The translations under genes and the position numbers were made by a program. The notes under the pieces were generated by a model, which made no database searches, was not told the DNA's origin, and saw only the letters and a program-made list of their open reading frames with translations. A stretch of DNA of 62,000 nucleotides. Origin: Phoronis australis. Lineage: Eukaryota > Phoronida > Phoronidae. Each line of letters opens with the position of its first letter. Within the stretch, counting starts at the first letter, position 1. Below, piece by piece: positions 35,352 through 47,900 of this stretch. Location of the stretch: positions 15,070-77,069 of the forward strand of contig NMRA01000269.1 of assembly GCA_002633005.1 (NCBI GenBank). The letters are read 5' to 3'.

Positions 35352-38300
35352 ATGAATGACGAAGACAAATGGAAGCTACAACATAATCATCAGATACTTA
35401 TCTCCGATATACCAGATGAAGTTAGTGACGAACTGTACTCTGAAGGAACTATCTATCGACAAGACCTCAGCAGGATAACTGTTCAAAGTATAACGGAGGA
35501 CAAGAACAAGGTCCTGCTACAAATATTACCAACGAGAGGTCCGAGTGCGTATTCACAGTTTCGAGAAATTCTTAGCCGTCGTCCCAACTGCCAGTACTTG
35601 GTTGAGCAGCTCGATAAAACACCTCCAAAAGTTTGCAGGAATGCAGGTATTGTGATTACGTTGAGGCTTATTAAACAGTGCTATAAGTGTAAGGATTTCA
35701 ACTGCATGACACGTAAAACACGAACCCTCAGCAATTTTTTGTATCAAAAATATACATCGTCCCCTGTTGAAATTCCATGACCACTTCTCCGAGCACAGTG
35801 AGAAAGTTTATTTTGAATTCGTTCATACTATTTTAGATTTTTTTCCTGATTCTCACAAAAAGAAAACCAAATGTGTTTGTGATACTATTTCTATATTTTA
35901 TGTTCATGTAGATAAGGTATGGTATCGCATATATGACAAGGCTAGGTAGCAAATGGTTTAGTTGATACCCCTTTTAGACATCCCTTCCATTATGATGTCC
36001 TTTCCAATCCCGTGGACATGTTATTCTGGTAGTCTTTCTGATTGGTTGACTTATCATTTTCCATGCAACACGTGACATAGTTGTATATTCGTACTCTTAA
36101 CAGTAAGCATGCACAGTTATCTTAAGTGCTTTCGTCTGTTGTAGGCGATGTTCAAATGGATACCTCCTGTAACTATGCCATAAAAACTTCAAAACAGGTG
36201 AGGCAGTGGCTCGTGAAACAATGTGGGTTTAGCGAGGAGCAAGCTGAACTATTTGAGACGGAGGAGATTGACGGAGAAGCTCTCTATGAACTGTTGACAG
36301 ACGAAAACTATATTGCTTCCATTAAAACCTTTAGTCCCAATCTATCAGTAGGTAAAATAGCGAAACTAAGAAAAGCGTTTAACGCTTTAAACGTTGGGTT
36401 ACAATTACCTCCTGCCGGAGATGCTTGTGAACTGTTCGAATGTGCTGACCAACAAAGTCATCGGTCTGGTGACAGATCAAGGAGCAATACACACTATGTG
36501 CTTAACACTGTTCATTCTGCATCAAATCTTTCAGAATGCAATCTGTTGGCAGATTTTCACTATTTCATTGCCATTAAAAACGGGTTCAGAGACGGGGCTG
36601 TTTTGAAGGAAGTTGCATCAACAATAGCAGCTTGCCTAAACAGTTTTCAGAACGCCATCATTCATATGGGCATTGAAACCGATGGTACGATTAAAGGCGT
36701 CCCCTTAGGTGATAATCATGAGGATGTGCAAGATTTTCAAATGCAAATTTTAAAGAGTTTTCCTGAAGACCAGCGGAAAATGATAGACAAACAAATTTCC
36801 CAATTGCACTTCATCGACGTTGACGATCAGAAGCAGAACGTGGCTAAACTTAAAGTTGTTGAAATAAACATTTCACCAATACCAGACAACCAGGAAGTAT
36901 TTGTTTCCGCTGTTAATGACGAAAATTCCTCATTCTTTGTCTTAAAAGAAGAAAAAGTGATACGACTTGAAACTGATGACCAGAAACAGTTTTTAAAAGA
37001 AAGACCAGTGTGGCGTAAAGCTAGGGAGGAAGCTTTAAAAGGAGGTGACAACAGACCCCCGTCATTCTATTCGGAAAAAGTCCAAAAACTGGTAGAGAAG
37101 ATGACACTCGGTAACGGCTTTATCAACGATGGGATGTTTCCTATTCTTGTTGCGAATTCATTGCCCAAATCTATGTCGAAGGAGGCAATTCAAACTTGGT
37201 ACTCATTCGTCGATGCTATTCAGTGGGCGTCAGTATTTGACTTCGATAGCAATGCAATCATTTGCCGTTATTTACAAGACAAAGGCGATCCAATTTCAGT
37301 AAAAAAAATTGAAGACATAAGTGAGGATGACGTGAAACTCCTGTCTCCTAATTCCACACCTTGGTTATCTATGAACGGTTACGGAGAAGCAGGAATAGAT
37401 GACCCGGTAAAGTATAGATTGCACCACAGAGAGCAGCTCAGACAGATAATCGAAATCTTGAAAAAAGAAGTACCGCTCAGTCGCGCCATGATCGTATTTG
37501 CCTTATTTTCTGATAACTGCCAAATTATGCTTGAACTTTTTTCCGAGATAGTGACGTCATTTCCGAACCAGTGGTGTGTCGTTTGCGATGACGAAAAACT
37601 ACTGAAGGCATGGGACCAGGAGATAATAAACCGAAAGTATGAGGATGGGGGTGTTTTAAAAGAAAATAGCGTTGTTGGAATACCCTGGCATCTTGTTTCG
37701 GAGCAGGTTAAACTAATAACTGAGCCTAAATTAAGCGTTCCATGTAGAATTCCATCTTCATCTGGAGATGTTGTCACCCTGACGGAAAAGAAAGACCTTA
37801 CGTGCCTTGAAATATTGGGCGTAGACGAATGCGAACAACATCTGAAACAATTATCCAAGAGGAAAGACATTAGCTGCTTGAAGAAAGAAGAAGAAAGACG
37901 CTTTTTCAGTGGCGGGAAAGTGAGTTGGCAAAACTTTGAGCTTGGACATGTGTGTAAGCGTGATATACACGCTACATTCCTAAAGAATGTAAGGGACGTA
38001 CTGGAGAGAAAGCAATCTAAGTTGGATGAGGAAGACTCTGTTGGTATCATTAATTTTTACCATCAGCCCGGAGCAGGAGGTACTACCAGCAGTCGCAATG
38101 TATTGTGGGATCTCCGACACGAGTACCGATGTGCAATTGTTAAAGAGATAACACCAGTCAAAACCAGTGACCATGTCTATAGGCTGCGAATGTTTGGAGA
38201 AGATTGCGAAAGACGGGCACGGCCTGTCCTCTTACTTTTAGAGAACGAGGATCCGGATAGCATTAGGTTGTTACGAACGGAACTCGAGCACGGGGCTAAG

Positions 38301-40713
38301 CGTAATCAGAGGGAAGCAGCCTTTGATGATAATACCTGTGACCAAGATCAAGGCAGCTTTGAGGAAAACATCAATTGTTTCAGCGTAGTTCTACTGATAT
38401 GTAGACGGCAGAAAAAGAATTCTGGCAACAAAGATTTGATACTGCGACACCGGCTGTCTACCCAAGAATTGCAGTGGTTTGAAACGAAGTACAACGAGCT
38501 CGAAATGGAATACAAAAACAAATGGGGTTCCGATCCAGCCTTGTTATTCTTCTTCAACATAATGAAGACGGAATTTCGACTCCGAAGCAATCAAGAATAC
38601 GGTTAGAAATATTCTAACAAATATGACGGATGAAACAGAACGTCTGGTTCTCAAGTATGTTTCTTTGTTAAACTGTTACGATCAAGAATTCCGCCCCGTG
38701 CCTGTGTCCGTTTTCGATGTATTCGTAGCTAACAAACGACCTGTACCAAAGAAAATGAGCTATGGTCTGGTGCTTCCTGTTGCTCAAAGGGCCGAGAAAC
38801 ATAACCCTCAATGGGAACAAACCGCCAGCGAGTCTTGGAAATTACTAGTGATTGAAAGGTGTGATAATAACTACAGAGGGTTTACCATTTGCAGCAAATT
38901 GCTCGCGAAGGAAATTCTTAGCAATTTCACCCAAAAGCAAACACTGGGCACCATCACCAAAGAGTTCCTCAGTTGCAAGGACATCTTTTCTACTCGTGGA
39001 GTCAGCTATCATGCAAAAACTCTGCATGACATAACTCAAGACATATTACGACGACGTGTGCAAGAAGTGGGTCAAAAGTCTAAATATTCGCCGTTGGTAA
39101 ATGAAGTCCTGAAAGCAGAATCGGATAAGGTAGCTGCTGATCTTCTCATTAAGGGGTATGAGATTTTTGACAACCCATTTATTGCTCAGCAGATAGCAAG
39201 ACTATTTATGTATTCAGGAACTTGTGAACTCAATGACGATAGCCACCAAAAGGCACTAGAATACGCCGAGAAAGGTCTAGCACAGAGGCCAAAATCTTCT
39301 TACTTACACGACACAGTTGGTCAAGTTCACAAAAAGCAGCTACTTAAAGCCTTAGATGTCCTTCGATCTACAGGCACACCAATAGCATCCAATGCCGAAG
39401 TAATACAATGTGCCTTCGATGCCATAGCAGCTTTTCGACAGGCACAACTCTACAAACAACCAGAGAAACCTCAGGGTGTCTTTATCATGGCTGGGTACCA
39501 CGGGGAGCTTGACACTTTCAACAAGCTTGTGGAATACCTTCAGATGCTACCAGGACTGGGCGAAGACGACGTCAAAAAACTTTTCCTGGACCCTAATTTC
39601 TTCCCTGACTGGGTGGAAAGTACAAGCCCAGAAATAGTCCACGAGCTCAAATCTCTAAAGCAGACTGTTCACGAAACTCCTGTAGCCGTAGAGGGTCTCG
39701 AAAATGAAGTGCGTGAACAGCGCCTCGATGTAATGCAAGTGGCGATGAAGAATTCTATGAAGAAAAGGTTAGCAAAGGTGACTGAACAATTGCTACGTTA
39801 TTTTGGCAAACAAAACTACAAAATTATGGATGTGCTTGGTGAATTTGGAAAATGTGAATACAGACGAATAAAGGCTGCAGGACTATGTGGGTACTCGTTT
39901 TCGGGGATGGTAAAAATGGCAAAAACTGTAAGAAAACATGAGGCAAACACGTCATTATTACACGTATACCGCTTGATGCAACAGAACTGTAATTCAAATT
40001 CCAGAACTGCAAAAGACGTGCTTGTAATGATGGGCGCGTACATCACACTTTCGTGTGTACTTCGATATGCAACGAGTGAACCTGGATTCACCCATGAGGG
40101 TATGGTGGAATGGAGTCACCTGTTATTTGACCAAAGAGTTACTCTCTCAGAAACGGAAGTGTACCTTGAACCGTACCTCTTCTACGTGATGCTTAACTGG
40201 TCGTCCATTGAAAGTAAAGGAAATCAGGCTTTGCACGTAAGCTTGAACAAGGTGATGGAATACTGGAAAAAGGATTATGACAAAAAATACCCTGCCAAAT
40301 ATTTGAAAGAGAGAAACATCTTTTTTATTGCAAAAGGTTCTGGGCTTAGTTGTTTTGTACATCCATCCAAATTTACAAACAGCTATTATGGGCCCAAGTT
40401 TTGGAAATCTGACGAAGTCAAACGAGAACTTAATCAGTTTCATGGTAAAGTAACTGGTAACTTAGATGGGGTTGAATTTTTACTCCACACGTCTCCGAAA
40501 CAGATTATCAGAATTCCCTCAGCCATTCCAATATCGTTCGACTCTTGGAGGAACAGAGAAGTTCTCTTTTACATTGGATTGACATGGTCTGGACCAGTCG
40601 CTTACGGTATTCAGAAAATAACCACTGAACAAGCTGAATTTCCTAGAGAAGAGTCTCAGGAGACACTTGAAAATGTACCACATCTGGAAAACTCCGTCTG
40701 GCCATCTGTTTAG
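35352..40713 (+). CDS. CARD-SAM-SAMD9-like STAND NTPase, two coding exons, one frameshift
   Basis: Exon 1, 35345-35646 (ATG 35352), follows TTGTTTCCGTTTAG. It encodes a ~95-residue CARD (LQHNHQILISDIP, LYSEGTIYRQDLSRI, DKNKVLLQILPTRGPSAYSQF, LVEQLD). Its phase-1 end joins the TTGTAG acceptor before 36145 in frame. Exon 2, 36145-40713, encodes SAM (about 113-182), AlbA-like nucleic-acid-binding domain (230-360), Sir2-like region (about 530-640), STAND P-loop QPGAGGTT (about 740) with Walker B VLLLLENED, TPR-like helices (about 1100-1300) and a C-terminal OB-like region (about 1525-1590). Total about 1,620 residues (human SAMD9: 1,589). SAMD9 proteins are cytosolic antiviral and growth-restraining factors; animal relatives may carry death-fold domains. 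One extra base near 38570 ends the first frame at 38606, and homology resumes in the frame open to 40713. No other stop interrupts it, so a sequencing error or recent mutation is likely. Confidence 0.9.
35647..36144 (+). other. intron between the CARD and SAM exons
   Basis: 498 bases from GTATTG to TTCGTCTGTTGTAG. The phase is 1 on both sides (GCA-G joined to GC-GAT). If retained, the CARD frame would run to a TGA at 35778-35780, giving a CARD-only product of 142 residues. Confidence 0.75.
38566..38606 (+). other. frameshift site in the SAMD9-like gene
   Basis: Upstream frame reads NIMKTEFRLRSNQEYG then stop. The other frame across the same bases reads NFDSEAIKNTVRNILTNM, which continues into MTDETERLVLKYVSLLN. 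Dropping one base within ACGGAATT restores a SAMD9-like join. No slippery heptamer or strong downstream hairpin is evident, so programmed frameshifting is not supported. Confidence 0.8.
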
Positions 40714-43700
40714 AACCAAAATAATCTGGAAGACAACCTGAGCTTGTCTAACAGGAAATGTTGGTCTCGGTTATCTAGTAATGCTGTTAATTCATTTGGT
40801 GTTTCATAATATGAAAGTGTCCCATAGTATATCAGTGTGTAATTTTATTTTTTAGCAAAATTAATTCAACGAGCCTTAAGGTCTTTTAAGATATTACGCA
40901 TTTTAAGTGATGTTCAGGCTTGCGTTTTTTTTTTCAACAGGATTAGGATATTATGGGCATTGTAGAGCCCTTTCGATGGTGCACATTTAAATCAAACTAC
41001 TGTAAAGAAGCAACAACAATCTTTCCAAAAAGTATCGCACAGACTTAGATGAATGCGATTTCCAACGCGATGTTATAAATTGCTTTTCGTCTGCATGTAC
41101 TTGTGTGTGTTAAAGCTTTGCTGGCTTTTGCATTGTATCTTAGTGTGTTAAAGTGTGTTGTGTTGTATCATATGAAGCTCTTGACTAAGCAAAGAAGACT
41201 TGACAGGAAGGTTTTCATTCTGAGAAGATTCCTCTGTAACCATGGAACATTTAGTGATTGAAGCTGTTGTAACACATGTTGTGCTAAACATCTTTTTTTT
41301 ACCATGGTTATTTTGTGTTTTGTCTACGTAACGTTTGTGAAAAGTATGTAGGATTTGGCAGCATGTTCCGTAGTACATAACACTTTGTGTTAGATCAGAT
41401 AGCCATATTTACGTTCTGTAACGGTATTTTGCTAGCCAATCGAAGACTGTGGTGCGTTGTGGATTTCGTTTGCTGTATGATTGCGTGGCGTGACCTTTGA
41501 ACTAACAATAAATGTTCAAAGTGCAAGACCTTTTTTGCCGCAACACAGAAACCATCTCATGACAAGTGTTGGAGAATGACACATCATTGTCACCACAAGC
41601 AGATAACTATACGATATTGCGAGGGGGTGAAACAATGTCAACCCCTAAACCAACCAATGGCTATTAAGAAGACATTTGCCGTTATAAAAAAATTCAAATT
41701 AATTAAATGTAATGGAATTGTGTTTGTAGTATGTATACTTTCTTCAATAGTATCTAAAATATTTCGTGCTTTTTGTGCGATTTCATGTATTCGAAACTAC
41801 AAGCAAAGTCTAAGAGAATTGGTTGCAACCATCAAAACAGGCTTTGGTATCCTTTTAAAAGAACAGTAACCAGTCAGCAATCGAGAAACTGGTCAAATTG
41901 AGTCCCACCTTACGTACGCATTCTGAAAAACAGACAGTTCGTGTTGGTTCACTCTATACCATTGATTGTTATCTAAATGGCTGAAGATCAGAAAAAGCAT
42001 CGACCTTGCGTTGCACTAACTGGAAGAGATTCATTTAACCGTGTTTCAATTTTCCCAGACAGCCGAAGCCTTGTAACCCGACTGCGTATAAGTATTTAGA
42101 CACGAGTGGAGCATTGGCGATTTCTTAGAAGACTTCCTCTATATCGGGTTGAGAAGTATAATTTTTATGAATAGACGATTGGAACGTCTGGTTAGAAGGC
42201 TGGTCAGAGCTAAACGAGCTTTACCAGAGACTTCCTATTGGGTGCCTTACGAGTTAGTAGCATAGCATTTAAGGAGGCACAGAACAGTTCTCACTGGGTT
42301 TTGCCCAGCAAAACACATCACTTGATTTGCCACCTTATCTTCACTCTATTGAAAACAGGATGCAAAGAATGACATGGTTTCAGTTAGTTCACATAAAAAG
42401 CCCTACAGATGAGCACAGAAACTTTATTCTCGTTGTTTTTTTGACCCTTTAACTCCCACTGAACACCAGGCTAGACTAAAAAATAGGGTAAAAAATGCAA
42501 AGTCGGCACTTTTCACCCCACTTCCATGCCGATGCACGACTAAAGCCGATTCCGAAAATGTGGTCCAAAAGTAATGTCAACCAACTAGTTTTTTTTTGGC
42601 AATTCTGGCTTGTTTGAGGGCTACCTGAAATTACAGCCAATTTCTCAGTCGCTACCTAGCAATGCACAATTGCAACCGGGGGCAGCATTCTTGAAGAAGG
42701 GGAGTGCAAATTGGCCGCGGCCGCTGCCTACCTGTTCAGTGCCACCTAAGTTCGGTATGCTCTGGCCAATCACGATTCCCATGAGGGAACATATCTACGT
42801 CACTAGAAGAAGGCAGCTCTGACGTCTGATTAGAGGAAGGGAGTGGGTAATTAGAGAACAAACCATACGTCATCTGACGAGCCTTCACATGTGAGCTTTG
42901 CCAGTCCCCATTTAAAGGGGCTATAAAGTTAAACTGTTGTTTCTGATCTCTGCGTCTTTTTAGAAAACCAAGTCGTCGGACTACCCTGGTGTGGTATTTT
43001 TAGTAGCTCATTTTTCGATAATAAAATCCACATTACACGGTGTTACGGGATTAGATTGTCTTTTACTCGTAGCTTGGCAAACTGTTGTGTTTCAAACCTT
43101 ACTTTCGCGCCTTTGTGTAGCTGCAGCGGAAAAAAACACGAGTGAGACCAGCTTGGCTGAAATTGAGCGCAAGTCTCAAAATAAAAACCAATTGTGCCTT
43201 TTATGGTCTAATTAAACCTGGGTTATACCACTTGCCGCAATAAACTTGGTCTCAACTTGCTCCTTACTGAGATAGAAGTGATGTTTGTTCTTTATTGTTG
43301 GAGACCGTGCTCGGCGAATCACGTGACAGGCCGCGACAAGTCATTTGTAAGAGCCCGGTCTCGAGCAAAATCGACTTGGACTATCATTTCTTTCCAAGAA
43401 TATGTATAATTGGCAGAGGGGGGCATTTGCTTGCCAGATTCGGGCAAAAGTTTTGAAAATTGGGATAAAATAAGAAAAAAAAAACTGGGCACAGAGAACA
43501 CTACAGGAGCTGCATCAAAAGTGAATAGATAAGTGATAAATTCAGTTTTCAAAATGCTAGACGTTCTCAGTGAGTCACCCATTCACGTGGAAAAGAAGGT
43601 AGAATCTCCAATTGCCCGATAACATCACACAGCATTTTCATAGAAGTACTGTGGCATCAAGACACTTCGTTCAAATAACCCATGCATGTGAGAAATAAAA

Positions 43701-44234
43701 ATAGCAAATAATCATTGAACGTTTGACCCCTGATAGTGAGCAGTACCTGATGATGTAATAATAAAAAATGTCAGTGTTTTCTACCGAAGAATTCAAAGAA
43801 TAGTATTTCTTTTCAAGATCATAAGGATTACTTATGGAACGTGGCATTTTCGTGATGTGCTAGCTGCGTGGATTAGATTGATTTTTATGATTATTTGTTA
43901 ATTTCACCGTAGACTATGATCTATGTCAATTATTTCCCCGCTAAACACCAAATTCTATAGATGACGTCAACCTTCAAAAGTCTTCTGTCGGATCTAGGAT
44001 ATCGCAAGAGGGATGGCCACGAGAATTATCTAGGGGAAACTGTTGCTTTGACAACTATTTTGATAGCATTTGGAGAGGAATTCCTTAAAGATGCATTTGC
44101 ATGCTCACAACTATGCTAATGCACTAAACAAAGTGCAGTCATTGACAACTTTTAAATATGAAAACAAGATATCTGCTAATAGGTGAGCTTTTCACCAATG
44201 ACGTACCTTGGGGGCTCACGTAACTCGCATCATG
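40714..44234. other. 3' UTR and intergenic stretch after the SAMD9-like gene
   Basis: Begins with the likely 3' UTR up to an AATAAA at 41507-41512. Beyond it no supportable gene was found; short frames at 41576, 42610 and 42991 lack domains and splice support. Confidence 0.5.
41507..41512 (+). promoter_or_regulatory. candidate poly(A) signal of the SAMD9-like gene
   Basis: AATAAA about 800 bases after the stop codon, followed by T/G-rich sequence. It is the first convincing hexamer in sense orientation noticed downstream, so a 3' UTR of about 0.8 kb is likely. Confidence 0.45.
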
Positions 44235-44960
44235 CTGTATTATAGGTTAACCAACTTTTGGTTGCTTGCTCCCACGTCAAATATTACATTTTTGATAATT
44301 AAAACAGTATTGCTCTCTAACCTCAATCTTCGACCAAAATCTTTTAATATATCAGTCGATGTAGTTGACCTTGAAAAAAAAGCCCAAGGGTTGCTTCCAT
44401 CTTGAGAATAAACCTTTGGCCATGAACACCAATGCCTGCTTTAAAATTTCTTTCCCAAAACCCATATTTCCAAAGTTTTAAAAACCGTCTCAGTATTTTG
44501 CCTTTAGACAGATTGTACGAAAGTGCTGCTTTCACGTTCAATTCATCAACGTATATACTACCGCACTTCTCCAAGCCATTCAGTTTAGCTACCATGTGCT
44601 CAAGTACACCAAGAACAGCTCAGGCCTGAAACCGCAGTCATCTACAAAATTCCGAAAAATTCTCTGCACAGTTCTCACAGACGGAATTGCAAATGATTTA
44701 TTTAAAATCGGTAAGCACTCGGACTTCTATAATAACAGCACAAACAATACTTCATATCTTTTAACCACACCATCCTGTTTCTTTATCAGACATAGTCAGC
44801 TGTGACACTACAATACTGTATGCGTTGCCAGAAGGTTGCTTAGATATTACACGTTTTGCTGTTTCAATGTCACTTTCCTTTCTAAAAATCTTAGTTAACT
44901 TCGCCTTGACAAAATGTACTTGTTTCCGCAGTCTTTCTTTCCGTTTAAAATACATCGCCA
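44235..44960 (-). pseudogene. decayed P-element / THAP9-type transposase
   Basis: Minus-strand pieces in order: a basic coiled-coil block (MYFKRKERLRKQVHFVKAKL, ending near GNAYSIVVSQL), a gap, then LNKSFAIPSVRTVQRIF, CGFRPELF, a stop, then IYVDELNVKAALSYNLSKGK, and after a shift VIFDVGASNQKLVNL. The order (coiled coil, LPSxRTxQR, VDExxVKxxLxYN with the first catalytic Asp, then a DxGASNxK block with the second Asp) matches the RNase-H-like transposase of P elements and THAP9. Stops and shifts show it is dead. The THAP zinc finger and the C-terminal half are not legible. Confidence 0.68.
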
Positions 44961-47900
44961 GCTTGCGTATGAGATAGTCTTCGTTGGACTTTGTGGAGGA
45001 TTTGGACCTTTCACAATTGGAACGGGAGAAGATTGCGACTCAGCTGAAAAGCAACGATTATATTTTTTAATAGGTATTATGAATTTTGTAGACAATATTC
45101 AGGGGCTGATGTTATTAATACGTTGCTGCCGCTGTTGCTGCTGCAAAGACTATTACCACAGATAACTTCAAAGGAATTATCTCTTGCGTTGCTTACAATA
45201 TATATGAAACATTTCGTCTATGTCTCTGCTATGATGATACTCACACAAAGTAACCCATACTTGTTACATGATATTTACCCTTTGAGTGAAAAAATGCCTT
45301 ATATTATGACATTAGAATTTTCCATTCCTGTATTAGTTGAAAATCTTAAGGTTCTATTGTTGTTGTTGGTATTTTCTTTCAACATCTTTGCCACACAAAT
45401 ACCTTAAGTTTGAATTTTTTGCTTTACGTTGATGTTGCTGCCTGCTCACCACTATCGTCTTCAAGAGTTCTCTTTTGTGTAACACGACTCTTCGTGGTAG
45501 CTTTCGGTGGATTTGGGATGGTGAAAATTGTTGTTAGTGCGTCTTTGCGTAGACTTTTCTGGGCTTGTCACCTTCCTTGTCTGAGGAGCATATAAACTGG
45601 TCACGACTAAAGCGTTCTTCACATAAAAACAGTGTTATATTGTTTTCAAAAACCAAGTTTTCCCGTCGTGTGTTGATCTACCACCTGTGGTATCTGCAAA
45701 TTAGCATGCACAAATGGATTCAAATTATTAATGAAATCGATTGACAAAATAACGTGGCAGATAGCTAGGTCACTGTTTAGAACCGGGCCCCAAACAACCC
45801 CTCCGTTACTGGGGTCAGGAAATCAACCCCTCAATCTTAGAAATATGGCGATGCCCACCAAGATCACAATCACAAATTAACGGCATATTAGCCCGGCAAG
45901 AATAGACCTATCGCAAGCTCCGCCCCCTTGCGTAGTGTCCTGGCGATAGGTCAATTGACGCTGAGGCAAACGCGACGAATAGACCAATCGGTAGGTTAGT
46001 GCAGTGAAGATGCGGGAAGTGCATTTAGAGATGGGGAGTAACACTAACTAGCGATCACAAGCCTGACAAGAAAATTTTGTTCACCGCCACTGAAGCCCAC
46101 ATGTTACTAGACAAATTTGCTAACACACAAAGTAATCACTCATCTCTGCAATGTTTCTTCATTGTTTCGTTTTCCTGGTTTGGAAAACTATAAAACGAAA
46201 GATTCGGCTGCTTCCACCTAGAATCATTGCAATTTATAACAGCTCAATACTGCACATGACCATTCATATTTGCAGACGACGTGACTGTTTTACCGCAGTG
46301 GATCTCAGGTGGCGCCCCGAGCGCACGAAGGGCAATAGCGCCGGCTACACAATTCCCCGGCGTCAAAGTCTTCAGAATTCAGGTACACACACCAACACAG
46401 TAACTGCATGTACAAACTAGACTATTAATTTCCACTACAGTTCTCCGTTAGCTGTCTGAACGACAGAGATTCCCGAAACTAAGTTCAACTTTCTTAACGA
46501 TAAGGAACAATTTTCAATTCAAATCAGTCTCAGAATTCGCAGATTCACTCGAATCAAAATACACACCTTCTTCTAACTCAAGAAGAAAGAAAGAGACGGA
46601 ACACGATGGTTCAGCGGACAACCTGAACACCACTAGCAGGCCCTGATTGGCCAAAACAATAGACCAATTAGCAACAAGAGGGGTTCAAGTAACAACCAAT
46701 TAGGCAACCGTAACAAACCTGACCTAAAAGGTCCGAGGTCACATACCTATCGGTTTCAGTGTTCTCGACAGTAACTTACGGCGGATCATTTTCGACACAA
46801 AACTCATTCTTAAAAGATTTTGCAATTTTCAACCTACTTTAAATTTTAACATTGTCGCAAAATGTCGTGTTTCCAACTAATTTGACCAAGCAGTCATGAC
46901 AGATTAGGAATAGTGTGCAAGATCCACTTTAAGTCAATCTAACGGAAACGCTTTAAGAAATCGATGTTTCGGTGCACTTCTTGACGGCATTTGATAAAAT
47001 TCGGGTAAATCCGTCTGTATCATATGCCCCAGGCCCAAAACAACACAGTCCGTGTGTGCCTGTGTTTTCAAGTTCAAAAATAACACCCATTTTGACAATT
47101 TTAGACTAATTTCATGGCAGTAAATTACTTTCAATGTTTTATCACAATTGTACATGGAGAATGTTATTTCAAGGAGTGCAGTACTAAAATAAACCCCTTT
47201 GTTATGTCGCAGGATCTTCTTGCAGCAGGTTGCATAGTGCAGAAAGTCGGCTCGTCGTGGATGTCGGATAGGGGGAGGTTTTCCCCCTCGGCGCACATGG
47301 GAATTTTTTTGCCTCTAAGAACAAGCATTTCACTTAATATCTGAAGAATTATCAAAGAAAAAAAAACACTGTAAAAATAGAAAATTTGAAAAGCACATGG
47401 ACTCGAGACCTCTTTGTCAGAGCGCTTGTGCTCTTCCATTGCGCAACCACGCTTCCTAAGGGACATATCGTCGGGATACCTATCGTCGTCAGGCTCCCAT
47501 GGTTGTCTCCTGCACAGACCCGTGACGTCAGCTTGTGAGACCCGGGAACCAGGCTAGCTCCCATGGTCGTCCGTCGTCTTCTTTCGCGCGCAGCGCAGCC
47601 ACGCGGGACTTAGCGTTCCAATCTGGAGTGCTCGTCTGCTCGTTGAGGTACTAAGCTCTCGGGAGAAACACGCATCGAAGAACTGAGACGAAAATCGGTG
47701 CATTTACCCACTGTTTTTTGAAACCACTTAAAAACTTGTAGATTTTACTAATGCACTTTTTCGTTCATTTTCAGAGGATATTTTTAAAATTAAATTTTCT
47801 TCAGACGGAACAAAAAACGACCCAGGGATTGTTTATACAGTGTATCTATTTGTTCCAGGCACTAACTGACACTTAGGCCAAACATGAGGAAAAACGCAGC

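Noticed and set aside
36126-36144. GTG start upstream of the SAM domain
   Set aside because: Animal genes rarely start at GTG, and these bases are the polypyrimidine tract and AG of the acceptor that joins the CARD exon.
38566-38606. Programmed ribosomal frameshift in the SAMD9-like gene
   Set aside because: No slippery heptamer or obvious downstream pseudoknot; a one-base sequencing error or mutation explains it more simply.
45123-45595. Leucine-rich frames suggesting a membrane protein
   Set aside because: The hydrophobic stretches come from T-rich and GCTGTTGCT-like sequence, with no conserved motif or splice support.
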